NCBI GenBank assembly: GCA_016932435.1
Contig: JAFGCW010000005.1
Location: 62,001-126,000, forward strand
Direction: 5' to 3'
DNA length: 64,000 nucleotides
Source: Dehalococcoidales bacterium
GTDB lineage: Bacteria > Chloroflexota > Dehalococcoidia > Dehalococcoidales > UBA2162
In this document: in pieces, positions 26,535 through 35,040 of the stretch
How positions within the stretch are numbered: the first letter of the stretch is position 1
Layout: each line of letters starts with the position of its first letter
The notes under the pieces: model-generated
Seen by the model: only the letters and a program-made list of their open reading frames with translations
What the model was told of the DNA's origin: nothing
Database searches by the model: none
Translations under genes and position numbers: made by a program

Positions 26535-27380
26535 TTATACCTGTAATTCTATAAAAGGGCACTGGATCTCTATTGGCAGCCCTTCATCCGGGTCCAGTTC
26601 GGGATAAGTTAAATATATCTCTCTCAAGGGCGTATCCAATTTAAGTTTGTGCACTTCGGCATATTCTATAATCTGTGCGTAAGTCCTGTGAATATCATAA
26701 GAAGGTCCTTTGTAAACCACCGATATAACATCAATCTCCGGTAAAGTCTTTACCTCGAAACCAGTCTCATCAACCGGAATGTCTCCCGAAATCGGTACCG
26801 CCACTTCGATGTCGGCATCGGTTTCCTTGTATTCATCATCATAGAACAGACCCGTTACCGGACCTGTAATCATCGCAGTTTCTTCGTTTCCAAAACTATC
26901 GATATAATCCATGATTTCTTTATACAACTTGAGAGTCGTCTCTTCGTAGGTACCCATCTCACGTTTGCTGATAATCCTGACTTCAGGGACAGTCTTCCTC
27001 TGGATGTAGATACCTGCAGGAATTACACCTTCCTGGTCGATCCTGTCCAGCCAGATTTCAACCTGGCGAAGCCTTCTTGTGTCCAGGTTCAGCCGTTCCT
27101 GAATTTCCGATTTTTTTACCTGCAGCAGCTGCCTGATATGGCCGACGGGTGCTCCACTATCGAGAGTACTGCCAATATCATCCAGAGATAACCCTATTTC
27201 CTTCAGCATTATAATCCGGTTCAGTTGCGGTAACTGTTCGATTGAGTAATAACGATAGCCGGTAAGTTCGTCAACTCTTACCGGTTTTATCAAACCTATT
27301 TCATCGTAATACCTGAGTGTCCTGACGGTAACACGTGAAATCCTTGAAAAGTCGCCTATTTTATATTCCATATTCGACAA
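26535..27380 (-). CDS. MerR family regulator with GyrI-like effector domain
   Basis: 281 aa. The winged helix at the N-terminus (YKIGDFSRISRVTVRTLRYYDEIGLI) is MerR-type. A coiled-coil linker follows (about 75-120). Residues 130-281 look like a GyrI/BmrR-type small-molecule domain. Such regulators sense drugs or lipophilic cations and activate exporters by bending promoters with long spacers. The start is TTG at 27380 (GGAG only 3 nt upstream) or ATG at 27371 (12 nt); unresolved. Its promoter has a 19-bp spacer and the same operator as the MATE gene at 28884, and a MATE gene follows on the transcript. Confidence 0.9.
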   Translation of the reverse strand: MSNMEYKIGDFSRISRVTVRTLRYYDEIGLIKPVRVDELTGYRYYSIEQLPQLNRIIMLKEIGLSLDDIGSTLDSGAPVGHIRQLLQVKKSEIQERLNLDTRRLRQVEIWLDRIDQEGVIPAGIYIQRKTVPEVRIISKREMGTYEETTLKLYKEIMDYIDSFGNEETAMITGPVTGLFYDDEYKETDADIEVAVPISGDIPVDETGFEVKTLPEIDVISVVYKGPSYDIHRTYAQIIEYAEVHKLKLDTPLREIYLTYPELDPDEGLPIEIQCPFIELQV

Positions 27381-27398
27381 TAACTCCGGCTTTTACCA

Positions 27399-27429
27399 AG
27401 TATATAGTCTGCCGTTACGTGAGAGTCAA
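27399..27429 (-). promoter_or_regulatory. MerR-type operator/promoter upstream of merR-MATE
   Basis: Minus strand: TTGACT (27424-27429), 19-bp spacer, TATACT (27399-27404). The spacer contains CTCACGTAACGGCAGAC, forming an imperfect dyad around CGTAACG. It is nearly identical to the site at 28922-28952. A 19-bp spacer is the hallmark of MerR-activated promoters, so merR probably controls itself. Confidence 0.75.
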
Positions 27430-27474
27430 GAAACCGGCATTCTTGCATATTACGTGATATAAAACAATCTATAT

Positions 27475-28884
27475 TCAACCCGAAGAAACAGCTTCACTAT
27501 TTCGTCTAACCAGATCTATCTGGTTCTGCTGATTCTTGTATTCACGATAAATCCAGATTCCACCGAAGACAAATCCTACCACATCCGCCACCGGCATTGA
27601 CATCCATGCCCCGTTCAGGTCCAGTACTCTCGGTAGTATAAGCAATGCTGCCACTAGAGCTACTTGACGCGCCATTGAAAGGAAGAATACATCTTTTCCT
27701 TTACCGAGTCCCATAAATGTCGTGATAAACATGTTTGACGGACCGAAGATAAACACGGTGGAGAGAAAAATACGTACTGCCATTATACTCTGGTTGATCA
27801 GTTCGACCTCATCAGTAAAGAGTCCAATAAGTTGAGGGGTGAAGATAACGGCAAATATCGTAAAAATACCAAGGATAACCGATAGCCCGAAAGAAGAAAG
27901 GCGTACTGTTCTCCATAATCGATTTATCAACTTGGCCCCGTAACTATAGCCTATTATCGGCAACACTCCTTCTGAAGCTCCGAATACCGGCATGTAAGCG
28001 AAATCGATTATCCTCATAGCCAGACCGCCTGCTGCCAGGGCTATTGAGCCGAAGCCGGAAAGAACCTGGTTCAATATTATGAAGGTAATACTTTCAGAAA
28101 TAACTGTTAGCATTGTTGGAAAGCCGACACTGTAAACATTACGTAGAATTGACAGGCTTGGTTTAAGATGCCTTATTGTTATTTTGAAAGCCGACCTCCT
28201 CATTACGACGACATACAGAAAGGCAAGCAATGCACCGATAAACTGAGAAATCACTGTGGCCAGAGCAGCTCCACCTACTCCCATTTCGGGAAAAGGTCCC
28301 AGGCCAAATATAAACAAAGGATCCAGAGCAATGTTTATCACGGCTCCGGTAATAGAAAATATCATCGGTCTGAGAGCGTCTCCCGAAGCACGAAGTAATT
28401 CATTGGAAATCATCGAAAAAACCATAAAAGGTGATCCAAAAGCAATTACACTGAGGTATTGCGTTGCGTAATCCATTATGTCTGGAGTAGCTCCTCCAAG
28501 ACTCAGCAACGGTTGGGTGAAAATCAAATAGAGTGCTATTGAGAGACCGCCGAATATAGCCGATATCGGGAAAACATGTCCCGCTATGTGATTGGTTGAT
28601 TCAATATTGCCTTCGCCGAAATGCCGTGAGGTGAGTGAACTGATACCAATTCCACTCCCAAGTGAGACAGCAAGCAATATTCCCTGTACGGGCATAATAA
28701 CTGCCAGGCTGGCAATTGCTTCATGACCCAGTTTTGCAACCCAGAATGTATCGACAAGGTGGTAGAGAGTCATTGTAATCATTGCCATCATTCCGGGTAC
28801 GCTCAAACTTATAATCAGTTTACCAAGCGGGGCTTTTCCCAGACGGCTGGTACGTTCACTTAGTGCGGATCGAGTTTCGTTCAA
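27475..28884 (-). CDS. MATE family efflux transporter
   Basis: 469 aa, intact, TTG start. Twelve hydrophobic segments; the first repeat has LYHLVDTFWVAKLGHEAIASL. It is a close paralogue of the damaged MATE at 25160, with the same order of motifs (GIGISSLTSRHFGEGNIE, LGPFPEMGVGGAALAT). Its promoter is a second copy of the MerR box, so the regulator probably induces this exporter. The two paralogues flank merR on one strand, suggesting duplication around the regulator. Confidence 0.9.
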   Translation of the reverse strand: MNETRSALSERTSRLGKAPLGKLIISLSVPGMMAMITMTLYHLVDTFWVAKLGHEAIASLAVIMPVQGILLAVSLGSGIGISSLTSRHFGEGNIESTNHIAGHVFPISAIFGGLSIALYLIFTQPLLSLGGATPDIMDYATQYLSVIAFGSPFMVFSMISNELLRASGDALRPMIFSITGAVINIALDPLFIFGLGPFPEMGVGGAALATVISQFIGALLAFLYVVVMRRSAFKITIRHLKPSLSILRNVYSVGFPTMLTVISESITFIILNQVLSGFGSIALAAGGLAMRIIDFAYMPVFGASEGVLPIIGYSYGAKLINRLWRTVRLSSFGLSVILGIFTIFAVIFTPQLIGLFTDEVELINQSIMAVRIFLSTVFIFGPSNMFITTFMGLGKGKDVFFLSMARQVALVAALLILPRVLDLNGAWMSMPVADVVGFVFGGIWIYREYKNQQNQIDLVRRNSEAVSSG

Positions 28885-28921
28885 TATCTATCTCTTGAGT
28901 ATGGTTAAGTATTTATCAAGA

Positions 28922-28952
28922 AGTATATAGTCTACCGTAACGTGAGAGTCAA
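28922..28952 (-). promoter_or_regulatory. MerR-type operator/promoter upstream of MATE
   Basis: Minus strand: TTGACT (28947-28952), 19-bp spacer, TATACT (28922-28927). It matches the merR promoter at nearly every position through the spacer. It lies 38 nt from the MATE start codon. Confidence 0.75.
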
Positions 28953-29031
28953 GAAAAAAGATGATTCATAAACACATGAATCCTCTTTATGCCAGAATTA
29001 TTTCCCGTATACTGATATTTGACAGGAATTT

Positions 29032-29973
29032 TTACTCCTGTACCAACTTTATCAGGACATCGCCGCCTTTTTCACGTACGTCGAATACGGCAAAGGCACC
29101 ACTGTCCTTGGGCTTACCGCTGTATATGCAGTTAACGCCCTTGCTGACCAGCATCTCTTTTTCTTTTTCCAGGTCTTTTACAGAGAAAGTGATGTCTATT
29201 ATCCCCTCGCCTCTCCTATAAAGGGTTTCTCGATAGATAAAGTCCGACTCTATGGGTTGAACGAGTTCAAGCATTAACCTGTCGCCAACCTGGCATGTCC
29301 TGGTTCTAGCTTTAACCTCCGCTTTTGGCGGCTTGCCGTATATCTGGACATCTGACATTTTCGTGGTATCTATCACCTTTTCCGGTTGAAATTCGGCAAT
29401 CTCCCAGTACTGGTATTTCTCAACCATTTTATCCAGGTCCTGCACTATCGAAGTATGGCCGAGGAATTTCCAGTCAACTATTCCAGCTTCTGCTTTTCTC
29501 TTTTTCATATCCTCGGTCATTGGTGATCGTAATGACAGAAATATATACCCATACTGCCGGGTATCCAGGTAGTCTTCAAGTCGTTCTCCATTCAGGTGGA
29601 AGTCCTGTACGATACGGAGCCCTTTCTTTACCAGCTTGTCCGTCTCTGCATCGATATCGGGAACGCTTATGCAGAAATGATTGACGCCTTCACGATAAGA
29701 CAGCATTTCTCCGTAAGGGATGCTGTCCGGCGCATGAAGTATTTCGAACTCCAGGTCGCCTATATACAGGAGGTACAGGAAAGGATCACCTTCAGGGACA
29801 TACTGTTCAGGCACTACATCAAATTCAATATTCACAGCTTCATCTTCGGGATTCCAGGCCGGTCCTGTCCGTGGAAGATCTGCGGCTATTCCCAGGTCCT
29901 TGTAATAGGCAATCGTTCCGTTAAAATCCTTGGTGAATATTCCCGAGTGGTTAAATTCCCAGCCTTTGTTCAT
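29032..29973 (-). CDS. Two-domain VOC (glyoxalase/dioxygenase-like) protein
   Basis: 313 aa from the second Met, which has an AG-rich site upstream; an ATG at 30006 adds 11 residues without a ribosome site. Two vicinal-oxygen-chelate modules are visible. The first begins FNHSGIFTKDFNGTIAYYKDLG, with HFCISVPDID later. The second begins HTSIVQDLDKMVEKYQYW and ends near the C-terminus with VLIKLVQE. Members are lyases, epimerases (for example methylmalonyl-CoA epimerase) or dioxygenases, and metal-binding residues cannot be assigned safely. It is divergent from the ABC transporter operon. Confidence 0.75.
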   Translation of the reverse strand: MNKGWEFNHSGIFTKDFNGTIAYYKDLGIAADLPRTGPAWNPEDEAVNIEFDVVPEQYVPEGDPFLYLLYIGDLEFEILHAPDSIPYGEMLSYREGVNHFCISVPDIDAETDKLVKKGLRIVQDFHLNGERLEDYLDTRQYGYIFLSLRSPMTEDMKKRKAEAGIVDWKFLGHTSIVQDLDKMVEKYQYWEIAEFQPEKVIDTTKMSDVQIYGKPPKAEVKARTRTCQVGDRLMLELVQPIESDFIYRETLYRRGEGIIDITFSVKDLEKEKEMLVSKGVNCIYSGKPKDSGAFAVFDVREKGGDVLIKLVQE

Positions 29974-30121
29974 TACACTCTCACTTTCTTTGCGGTCTAC
30001 GTTCATTCAATCGCTGTTTAGTATTATGTTTTCGAAGCATTGTACTCTCTCTTTCCTGTAAATCGCAACTCTCATCCAGTATCCTGGTAAAAAGTAACAC
30101 GAACGGTTTTATTTTACCCTA

Positions 30122-30150
30122 TTGACAAGTTAATAAGATTTCATTACACT
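30122..30150 (+). promoter_or_regulatory. Upstream promoter P1 of the ABC transporter operon
   Basis: TTGACA at 30122-30127, 17-bp spacer, TACACT at 30145-30150. Transcripts from here would cross the leader peptide and the palindrome before reaching the binding-protein gene. Confidence 0.55.
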
Positions 30151-30210
30151 TCAACCCAAAATATAACATAATAGCTGCCGTTTCACACCGTCCCTGGTAG
30201 GAGATGGAAT

Positions 30211-30243
30211 ATGGCATTTAGGTGTTTGGAACTATTGACTTGA
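30211..30243 (+). CDS. Putative 10-residue leader peptide
   Basis: ATG at 30211, seven nt after a good Shine-Dalgarno (AGGAG at 30199-30203), encodes MAFRCLELLT and a TGA at 30241-30243. Seven of its codons lie in the left arm of the palindrome, and the stop falls at the loop. A translating ribosome would therefore melt the hairpin, as in attenuator leaders. It is short and could arise by chance. Confidence 0.35.
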   Translation: MAFRCLELLT

Positions 30244-30263
30244 GTCAATAGTTCCAAACACCT
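30220..30263 (+). promoter_or_regulatory. 21-bp perfect palindrome / attenuator-like hairpin
   Basis: Arms 30220-30240 and 30243-30263 are exact complements, separated by 2 nt. The RNA would form a very stable hairpin followed by UUUU then CUAUCUU, a weak terminator tail. It lies between two promoters. On DNA level it could instead be a cruciform or a dimeric operator. Confidence 0.7.
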
Positions 30264-30287
30264 TTTCTATCTTATGTGAATATTTTA

Positions 30288-30316
30288 TTGATTGTGACAA
30301 TACTGGATTCTATAAG
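30288..30316 (+). promoter_or_regulatory. Downstream promoter P2 of the ABC transporter operon
   Basis: TTGATT at 30288-30293, 17-bp spacer, TATAAG at 30311-30316. It lies 40 nt before the binding-protein start. Confidence 0.55.
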
Positions 30317-30356
30317 AAATCTAAATAACTAAACCACCTGAAAGGAGGAAAGGTTA

Positions 30357-31931
30357 ATGAAAAAAATCCTGTTATTACTGGTCAGCTGCATGATGGTATT
30401 AAGTCTGATAATTGCGTCATGCGGTGGTGACGAGGTGGAAGAGGAAGAAGAAACCGAGGTAGCGAGGACGTACGGCACACTCCGTGTCGCCTTGGAGTCT
30501 TTTGGTGAGGAGACTTTCGACCCGAACAACAACACCGCAACCTGGACCCAAGCCATTTATGACTATATAATGGACTGGGATGACCAGGGGGGTCTTTATG
30601 GACAAGCGGCGGAAAGCTGGACAATCAGCCCTGACGGTCGGACCTGGACATTCAAAGTCCGTCCTGGAACGAACTGGCACAACGGCGACCCGGTTACATC
30701 CGCTGATTTCGCCTACAGCATTGACCGGTTCATGGACCCGGAGTCGACGAATCCGTGGGCTCCTCGCGTTGCCGAGAACTACGAGTCATCGTCCACACCT
30801 GATGAATACACCTATGTCCATACCACCAAGACTCCCGAACTTACCCTGGTAGCTTCCTGGGCTGCTCTGCCGATTTTGCCCAGCAAGTATATCCAGGATA
30901 ACGGATGGGACTATTTTGCCAATAACCCGGTTGGTTCCGGACCCTGGAAATACGTTGAACTGATTCCGGAAACCAGCATGGAATTCGAGGCGAATAACAA
31001 CTACTGGGACGGGTCGCCCTATTTCGAGAAGCTCATATTCTATCAGGTACCGGAAGAGGCGACCGCGGTTGCCCAACTCAAGCGGGACGAGGTCGATCTT
31101 ATTTATGTGTCCATGGACAGGACAGTCGAGTTGAGAGACCAAGGTTACCGCCTGCAGGAAATCGGACTGCCTACCATAGGCATCTACGCGTTCCAGGGTA
31201 CCTGGATGACTGACGGACCGACAGGGGATTTAAGGGTACGTCAGGCAATGTCCTACGCCATCAACCGGCAGGAAGTATGCGATACTTACCTGCATGGGCT
31301 GGGAAAGAACTCGGGCTGCTTCTGGTTTATGAGCGATGTCACCTGGGGATGGGATCCTGCCTGGAGCGAGCCTGATCCCTACGACCCGAACCTGGCAAGG
31401 CAATTACTGGACGAAGCCGGATATCCGGAGGTATTCGCCACACCGACAATTCATGTCTACACCACGGAGCCATGGTCAGATGAGATGCTTATATGCCAGG
31501 GCTACTGGGAGGCGGTAGGCCTTGATGTTGAAGTACAGATTGTCGAGACGGGTAAGTTCTTTGACCTTATGTTCGCCAGGGCTGACAGCCCGGACGATGA
31601 ATGTGTCGGGCAGGTCTGGCCGTGGATAAACCCGACCGTATTCCAGAACGTCTACCACTCGTCCAACATGTTCACCTCGCTTGGGGTGCATACCACGGCC
31701 AACGACCCGGAAATGGACGAGTTGTACAATGCAGTGCTTGCTGAAACTGACTTAGATAGGCAGGAGCAGCTCTGGACGGAATTCATGCAAAAAGGACGCG
31801 ATATGTGGATCGTTACGGGTCTGTGGGAACAGCCCACCTACTGGGTGGTTGGTCCTCATCTCGGCGAATTCACCAAGAGAACCCATATCTCTCTTAACAG
31901 CTGTGTTTACGGAATTAAACACGCAGATTAA
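30357..31931 (+). CDS. ABC transporter solute-binding lipoprotein, family 5
   Basis: 524 aa with AAAGGAGGAAAGG ribosome site. The lipobox IIASC gives C22, then an acidic linker (EVEEEEETE). The SBP_bac_5 fold has landmarks WTFKVRPGTNWHNGDPVTS and LRVRQAMSYAINRQEV. It delivers peptides or similar ligands to the permeases that follow. The coding region looks richer in G/C at third positions than the ATPase genes downstream. A hairpin separates it from the permeases, so it is probably expressed more highly than they are. Confidence 0.92.
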   Translation: MKKILLLLVSCMMVLSLIIASCGGDEVEEEEETEVARTYGTLRVALESFGEETFDPNNNTATWTQAIYDYIMDWDDQGGLYGQAAESWTISPDGRTWTFKVRPGTNWHNGDPVTSADFAYSIDRFMDPESTNPWAPRVAENYESSSTPDEYTYVHTTKTPELTLVASWAALPILPSKYIQDNGWDYFANNPVGSGPWKYVELIPETSMEFEANNNYWDGSPYFEKLIFYQVPEEATAVAQLKRDEVDLIYVSMDRTVELRDQGYRLQEIGLPTIGIYAFQGTWMTDGPTGDLRVRQAMSYAINRQEVCDTYLHGLGKNSGCFWFMSDVTWGWDPAWSEPDPYDPNLARQLLDEAGYPEVFATPTIHVYTTEPWSDEMLICQGYWEAVGLDVEVQIVETGKFFDLMFARADSPDDECVGQVWPWINPTVFQNVYHSSNMFTSLGVHTTANDPEMDELYNAVLAETDLDRQEQLWTEFMQKGRDMWIVTGLWEQPTYWVVGPHLGEFTKRTHISLNSCVYGIKHAD

Positions 31932-32227
31932 TTTGTAGACTGTATAAAGTAAAATAATAATTTGGTTCATGACTCGAAACGGAGGTTCCGGAGGAGCTTA
32001 TCCCTCCTCCGGAATCTCTCTGGTGGGAAATACAGATTCGGTTCAAATCTGATTGGTACTCAATCTCGTGCTGCATATCGTTGAAATATACTTGACATCC
32101 TGATGATATTTCGGGATATTAGAACGTGGCTATTCGTGATTGAGAATTACCTATATAATACCAAATTTCCAGAAAATGCGGCTCAATCGTTAATTAAGGT
32201 CATAACGGATACCGAGGCGAATATCAA
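31932..32227 (+). other. 296-bp gap between binding protein and permease genes
   Basis: Holds the hairpin at 31986-32014 and a possible weak promoter (TTGACA at 32092-32097, with only GATATT or TATTAG for a -10). No coding frame is apparent. Confidence 0.4.
31986..32014 (+). terminator. Strong hairpin, partial terminator or mRNA stabiliser
   Basis: TTCCGGAGGAG (31986-31996) pairs perfectly with CTCCTCCGGAA (32004-32014), with a 7-nt loop. The following sequence is TCTCTCTGG, not a T run. This suggests a 3'-end stabiliser or leaky stop, typical after binding-protein genes, more than a full terminator. Confidence 0.6.
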
Positions 32228-33151
32228 ATGATCCGTTTCATAATAATACGGTTGCTTCAAACACTGGTAGCCCTGGTAGGTATCGCCGTGCTGATATTTA
32301 CCATGGTTCGGGTTTCCGGAGACCCTGCCCTGATGCTGGCAACAGCCACCTCCACGGCAGAAGACATCCAGCAGATCCGGGTAAACCTGGGTCTCGATAA
32401 ATCAATACCGGAACAGTTCTGGATTTTTGTAACCGATGTCCTCCGGGGTGACCTGGGAGAATCGCTTTTCAAGAAAAAGCCGGTGACTGAGATGATCGGT
32501 GCTGCACTACCCAATACATTAAGGCTAGCGATCCCATCCTTCGTGGTTGCTATGGCAGGAGCGCTTCTCCTGGGGGTCTTGAGCGCCACCCGGCGCGATT
32601 CCATTCTTGACAACATAGTGAAATTTATCGCTGTCATGGGACAGGCTTTACCGGGTTTCTGGGTGGCTATCGTGGCTGTTTATTTCTTTTCAGTAAAGTT
32701 GAGACTGTTGCCCACTTCAGGGGTAGGCGGTATCGACCACTATATACTACCGGTATGTACCCTGGCGTTTTTCCTGCTGCCGGGGATGATGCGTCTGGTA
32801 CGTTCCAGTATGCTGGATGTTCTTGACAGCGAATATATCAAGCTTGCAAGGATCAAGGGACTTCCCGAGAGGACAGTTATCTGGAAGCATGCCCTGCGAA
32901 ACGCTCTTATAGGTCCCCTGACGGTGGCTGGTGTGTTACTTGCCGGCTTGATTACCGGAATGGTAATCACCGAGACTGTTTTCAGCTGGCCTGGTATCGG
33001 GTGGATAATGGTCGAGGGGGTGATGGCACGCGATTTCCCTCTGGTACAGGCAATTACTATGCTGGTGGCTGCTGTCGTACTCGGGGTTAACCTTCTGGTA
33101 GATATCACCTATGCTTATATTGATCCTCAAATTAGATATCAGAGAACGTAA
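32228..33151 (+). CDS. dppB: ABC transporter permease, DppB/OppB type
   Basis: 307 aa, six predicted helices. The N-terminal region (MIRFIIIRLLQTLVALVG) and the EAA-type cytoplasmic loop (EYIKLARIKGLPERTVIWKH) are those of oligopeptide/dipeptide permeases. It pairs with the next permease to form the channel. Ribosome site GAGGCG. Confidence 0.9.
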   Translation: MIRFIIIRLLQTLVALVGIAVLIFTMVRVSGDPALMLATATSTAEDIQQIRVNLGLDKSIPEQFWIFVTDVLRGDLGESLFKKKPVTEMIGAALPNTLRLAIPSFVVAMAGALLLGVLSATRRDSILDNIVKFIAVMGQALPGFWVAIVAVYFFSVKLRLLPTSGVGGIDHYILPVCTLAFFLLPGMMRLVRSSMLDVLDSEYIKLARIKGLPERTVIWKHALRNALIGPLTVAGVLLAGLITGMVITETVFSWPGIGWIMVEGVMARDFPLVQAITMLVAAVVLGVNLLVDITYAYIDPQIRYQRT

Positions 33152-33166
33152 ACTAAAGAGGTACCG

Positions 33167-34069
33167 ATGCAAGACTCAGTTGCTACAATGGAAATCACCG
33201 CGAAATCCGTCGGAGGAGGAATGACTCGACGGGCTCGGATAATGAGAAAATTAACTCTCATTATCCCGTTGATAATACTTACAATTATTGTTCTCGTGGC
33301 TATTTTTGCTCCCCTGATTGCTCCTTATGACCCGGAAAAGATATCTTTAACGGACCGGCTGATGCCGCCGTTCTGGGCAGAGGACGGGAGTACTGAGCAT
33401 TTCCTTGGAACGGACAAATTGGGACGGGATGTGCTGAGTCGTCTTATATTCGGTGCTCGGATATCACTCAGTGTCTCCCTGCTTGTCATATTGATTACCA
33501 GTGCTATCGGAACAATGCTGGGGATAATCGGTGGTTACCTGGGAGGTCGTACCGAAGCCTTTTTAATGCGTATAACCGACATCTGCCTGTCTTTTCCTGC
33601 AATTCTGGTGGCAATGCTCCTTGCAGTCAGCATGGGGCCGTCTTTCACCACGGTGGTGCTGGCAGTGTCAGTACTCGGTTGGGCTCCTTATGCCCGTCTG
33701 ATACGGGGAGAGACATTGAAACTGCGCGAGGCGGACTTTGTTGCCCAGGCACGTGTCATTGGCAGTTCACCGATCAGAATAATGTTACGTCACATTTTCC
33801 CGAACATAGTAAACTCACTGATAATAATAATGACCCTTCAAGTAGGACTGTTAATTATTGTGGAAGCTTCCTTGAGTTTCCTTGGAGTCGGAATTCCTCC
33901 TCCCGCGCCATCCTGGGGGAATATGGTCAACGACGGGAGAAACCTGGTAGATACAGCCTGGTGGATATCAACTTTTCCTGGCATTGCTATCGCACTGGTA
34001 GTACTCTCCGGTAACTTCCTCGGCGATTGGCTTCGTGATAAGCTTGATCCAAAATTGAGGCAACTATGA
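33167..34069 (+). CDS. dppC: ABC transporter permease, DppC/OppC type
   Basis: 300 aa. The N-terminal OppC_N segment has the motif APLIAPYDPEK then HFLGTDKLGRDVLSRLIFGAR. The EAA loop is DFVAQARVIGSSPIRIMLRH. Six helices. It is 15 nt after dppB and overlaps the ATPase gene by 4 nt (ATGA), so translation is coupled. Confidence 0.92.
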   Translation: MQDSVATMEITAKSVGGGMTRRARIMRKLTLIIPLIILTIIVLVAIFAPLIAPYDPEKISLTDRLMPPFWAEDGSTEHFLGTDKLGRDVLSRLIFGARISLSVSLLVILITSAIGTMLGIIGGYLGGRTEAFLMRITDICLSFPAILVAMLLAVSMGPSFTTVVLAVSVLGWAPYARLIRGETLKLREADFVAQARVIGSSPIRIMLRHIFPNIVNSLIIIMTLQVGLLIIVEASLSFLGVGIPPPAPSWGNMVNDGRNLVDTAWWISTFPGIAIALVVLSGNFLGDWLRDKLDPKLRQL

Positions 34070-35037
34070 GCGATATCATATTAGAGGTTAACAATCTCCA
34101 GACCTCCTTTTTTACCAGAACAGGGGAGTTTAAGGCAGTTGGTGGAGTAAGTTTCGAGATTCGAGAAGGTGAAACGTTTGGGCTTGTCGGTGAGTCTGCA
34201 TGCGGTAAATCAGTTACTGCCCTGTCACTCATGCGCTTGCTTCCAGAGCCGGCCGGCAAGATTGTCGGCGGCAGTATTACTCTTGATGGGATTGATGTAC
34301 TAAGTCTTTCAAAACACGAGATGCGTGAATTCAGAGGATGCAAAATATCGATGATACTTCAGGATCCCATGACATCTTTAAATCCTGTATATACGGTAGG
34401 CAACCAGATAGCCGAACCGATACGCCAACATCAGGGAATCACTGATCCTGATGAATTAGAAGATGAAGTAATATCAGCGTTAAGGTTTCTAAGAATACCT
34501 GCGCCCGAACAGAGAATTCATGATTATCCATTTCAGATGAGTGGCGGAATGAGACAGCGTGTGGTAGGCGCCATTGCCATGTCCTGCAGACCGCGTATAC
34601 TCATTGCAGATGAACCCACCACGGCTCTTGATGCTACCATACAAGCCCAATACCTGGAATTATTTACAGATATCCAGAAAGCAACAAACATCGGGATACT
34701 TTTTATTACACACGATTTTGGTGTGGTGGCAAGTATGTGTCATCGTGTGGGTGTTATGTATGCCGGGAAAATTCTGGAAACAGCGTCCACCTCCGATATT
34801 TTTAAATCACCCTTACATCCTTATACGGTTGCCTTGATAAATTCGGTACCTCGCCTGGATGTAAAGGTCGACAGACTATATTCAATCGAAGGACAACCTC
34901 CTTCATTATTAAACCTCCCTCCCGGTTGTAGGTTTGCACCTAGATGCCCTGATGTGATGGAGATATGTAACGAAAAACAACCTGATGAAATCGAAATCAG
35001 TCCTGGTCATTCTGTATCCTGTTGGAAAGTAAGATAG
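34066..35037 (+). CDS. dppD: ABC transporter ATPase, DppD/OppD type
   Basis: 323 aa. Walker A GESACGKS (K48), signature MSGGMRQRV, Walker B ILIADEPTTALD, and the C-terminal oligopeptide-ABC extension with the Cys cluster CRFAPRCPDVMEIC, which in this family can bind a [4Fe-4S] cluster. It powers import together with the next gene. The codons are noticeably more A/T rich than in the binding protein. Confidence 0.92.
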   Translation: MSDIILEVNNLQTSFFTRTGEFKAVGGVSFEIREGETFGLVGESACGKSVTALSLMRLLPEPAGKIVGGSITLDGIDVLSLSKHEMREFRGCKISMILQDPMTSLNPVYTVGNQIAEPIRQHQGITDPDELEDEVISALRFLRIPAPEQRIHDYPFQMSGGMRQRVVGAIAMSCRPRILIADEPTTALDATIQAQYLELFTDIQKATNIGILFITHDFGVVASMCHRVGVMYAGKILETASTSDIFKSPLHPYTVALINSVPRLDVKVDRLYSIEGQPPSLLNLPPGCRFAPRCPDVMEICNEKQPDEIEISPGHSVSCWKVR

Positions 35038-35040
35038 AAC

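Larger units (their letters stand above)
30007..30356 (+). other. 350-bp divergent intergenic region with tandem promoters, leader peptide and palindrome
   Basis: Contents in order: AT-rich start region of the VOC gene, plus-strand promoter at 30122-30150, a ribosome site with a 10-codon frame at 30211-30243, a 21-bp perfect inverted repeat at 30220-30263, a second promoter at 30288-30316, and the ribosome site for the binding protein at about 30343. Each element has its own entry. Confidence 0.6.

Noticed and set aside
30220..30263. The 21-bp palindrome as an insertion-sequence end or MITE
   Set aside because: No transposase, target duplication or second copy is visible in the window, and it fits between two promoters with a ribosome site inside.
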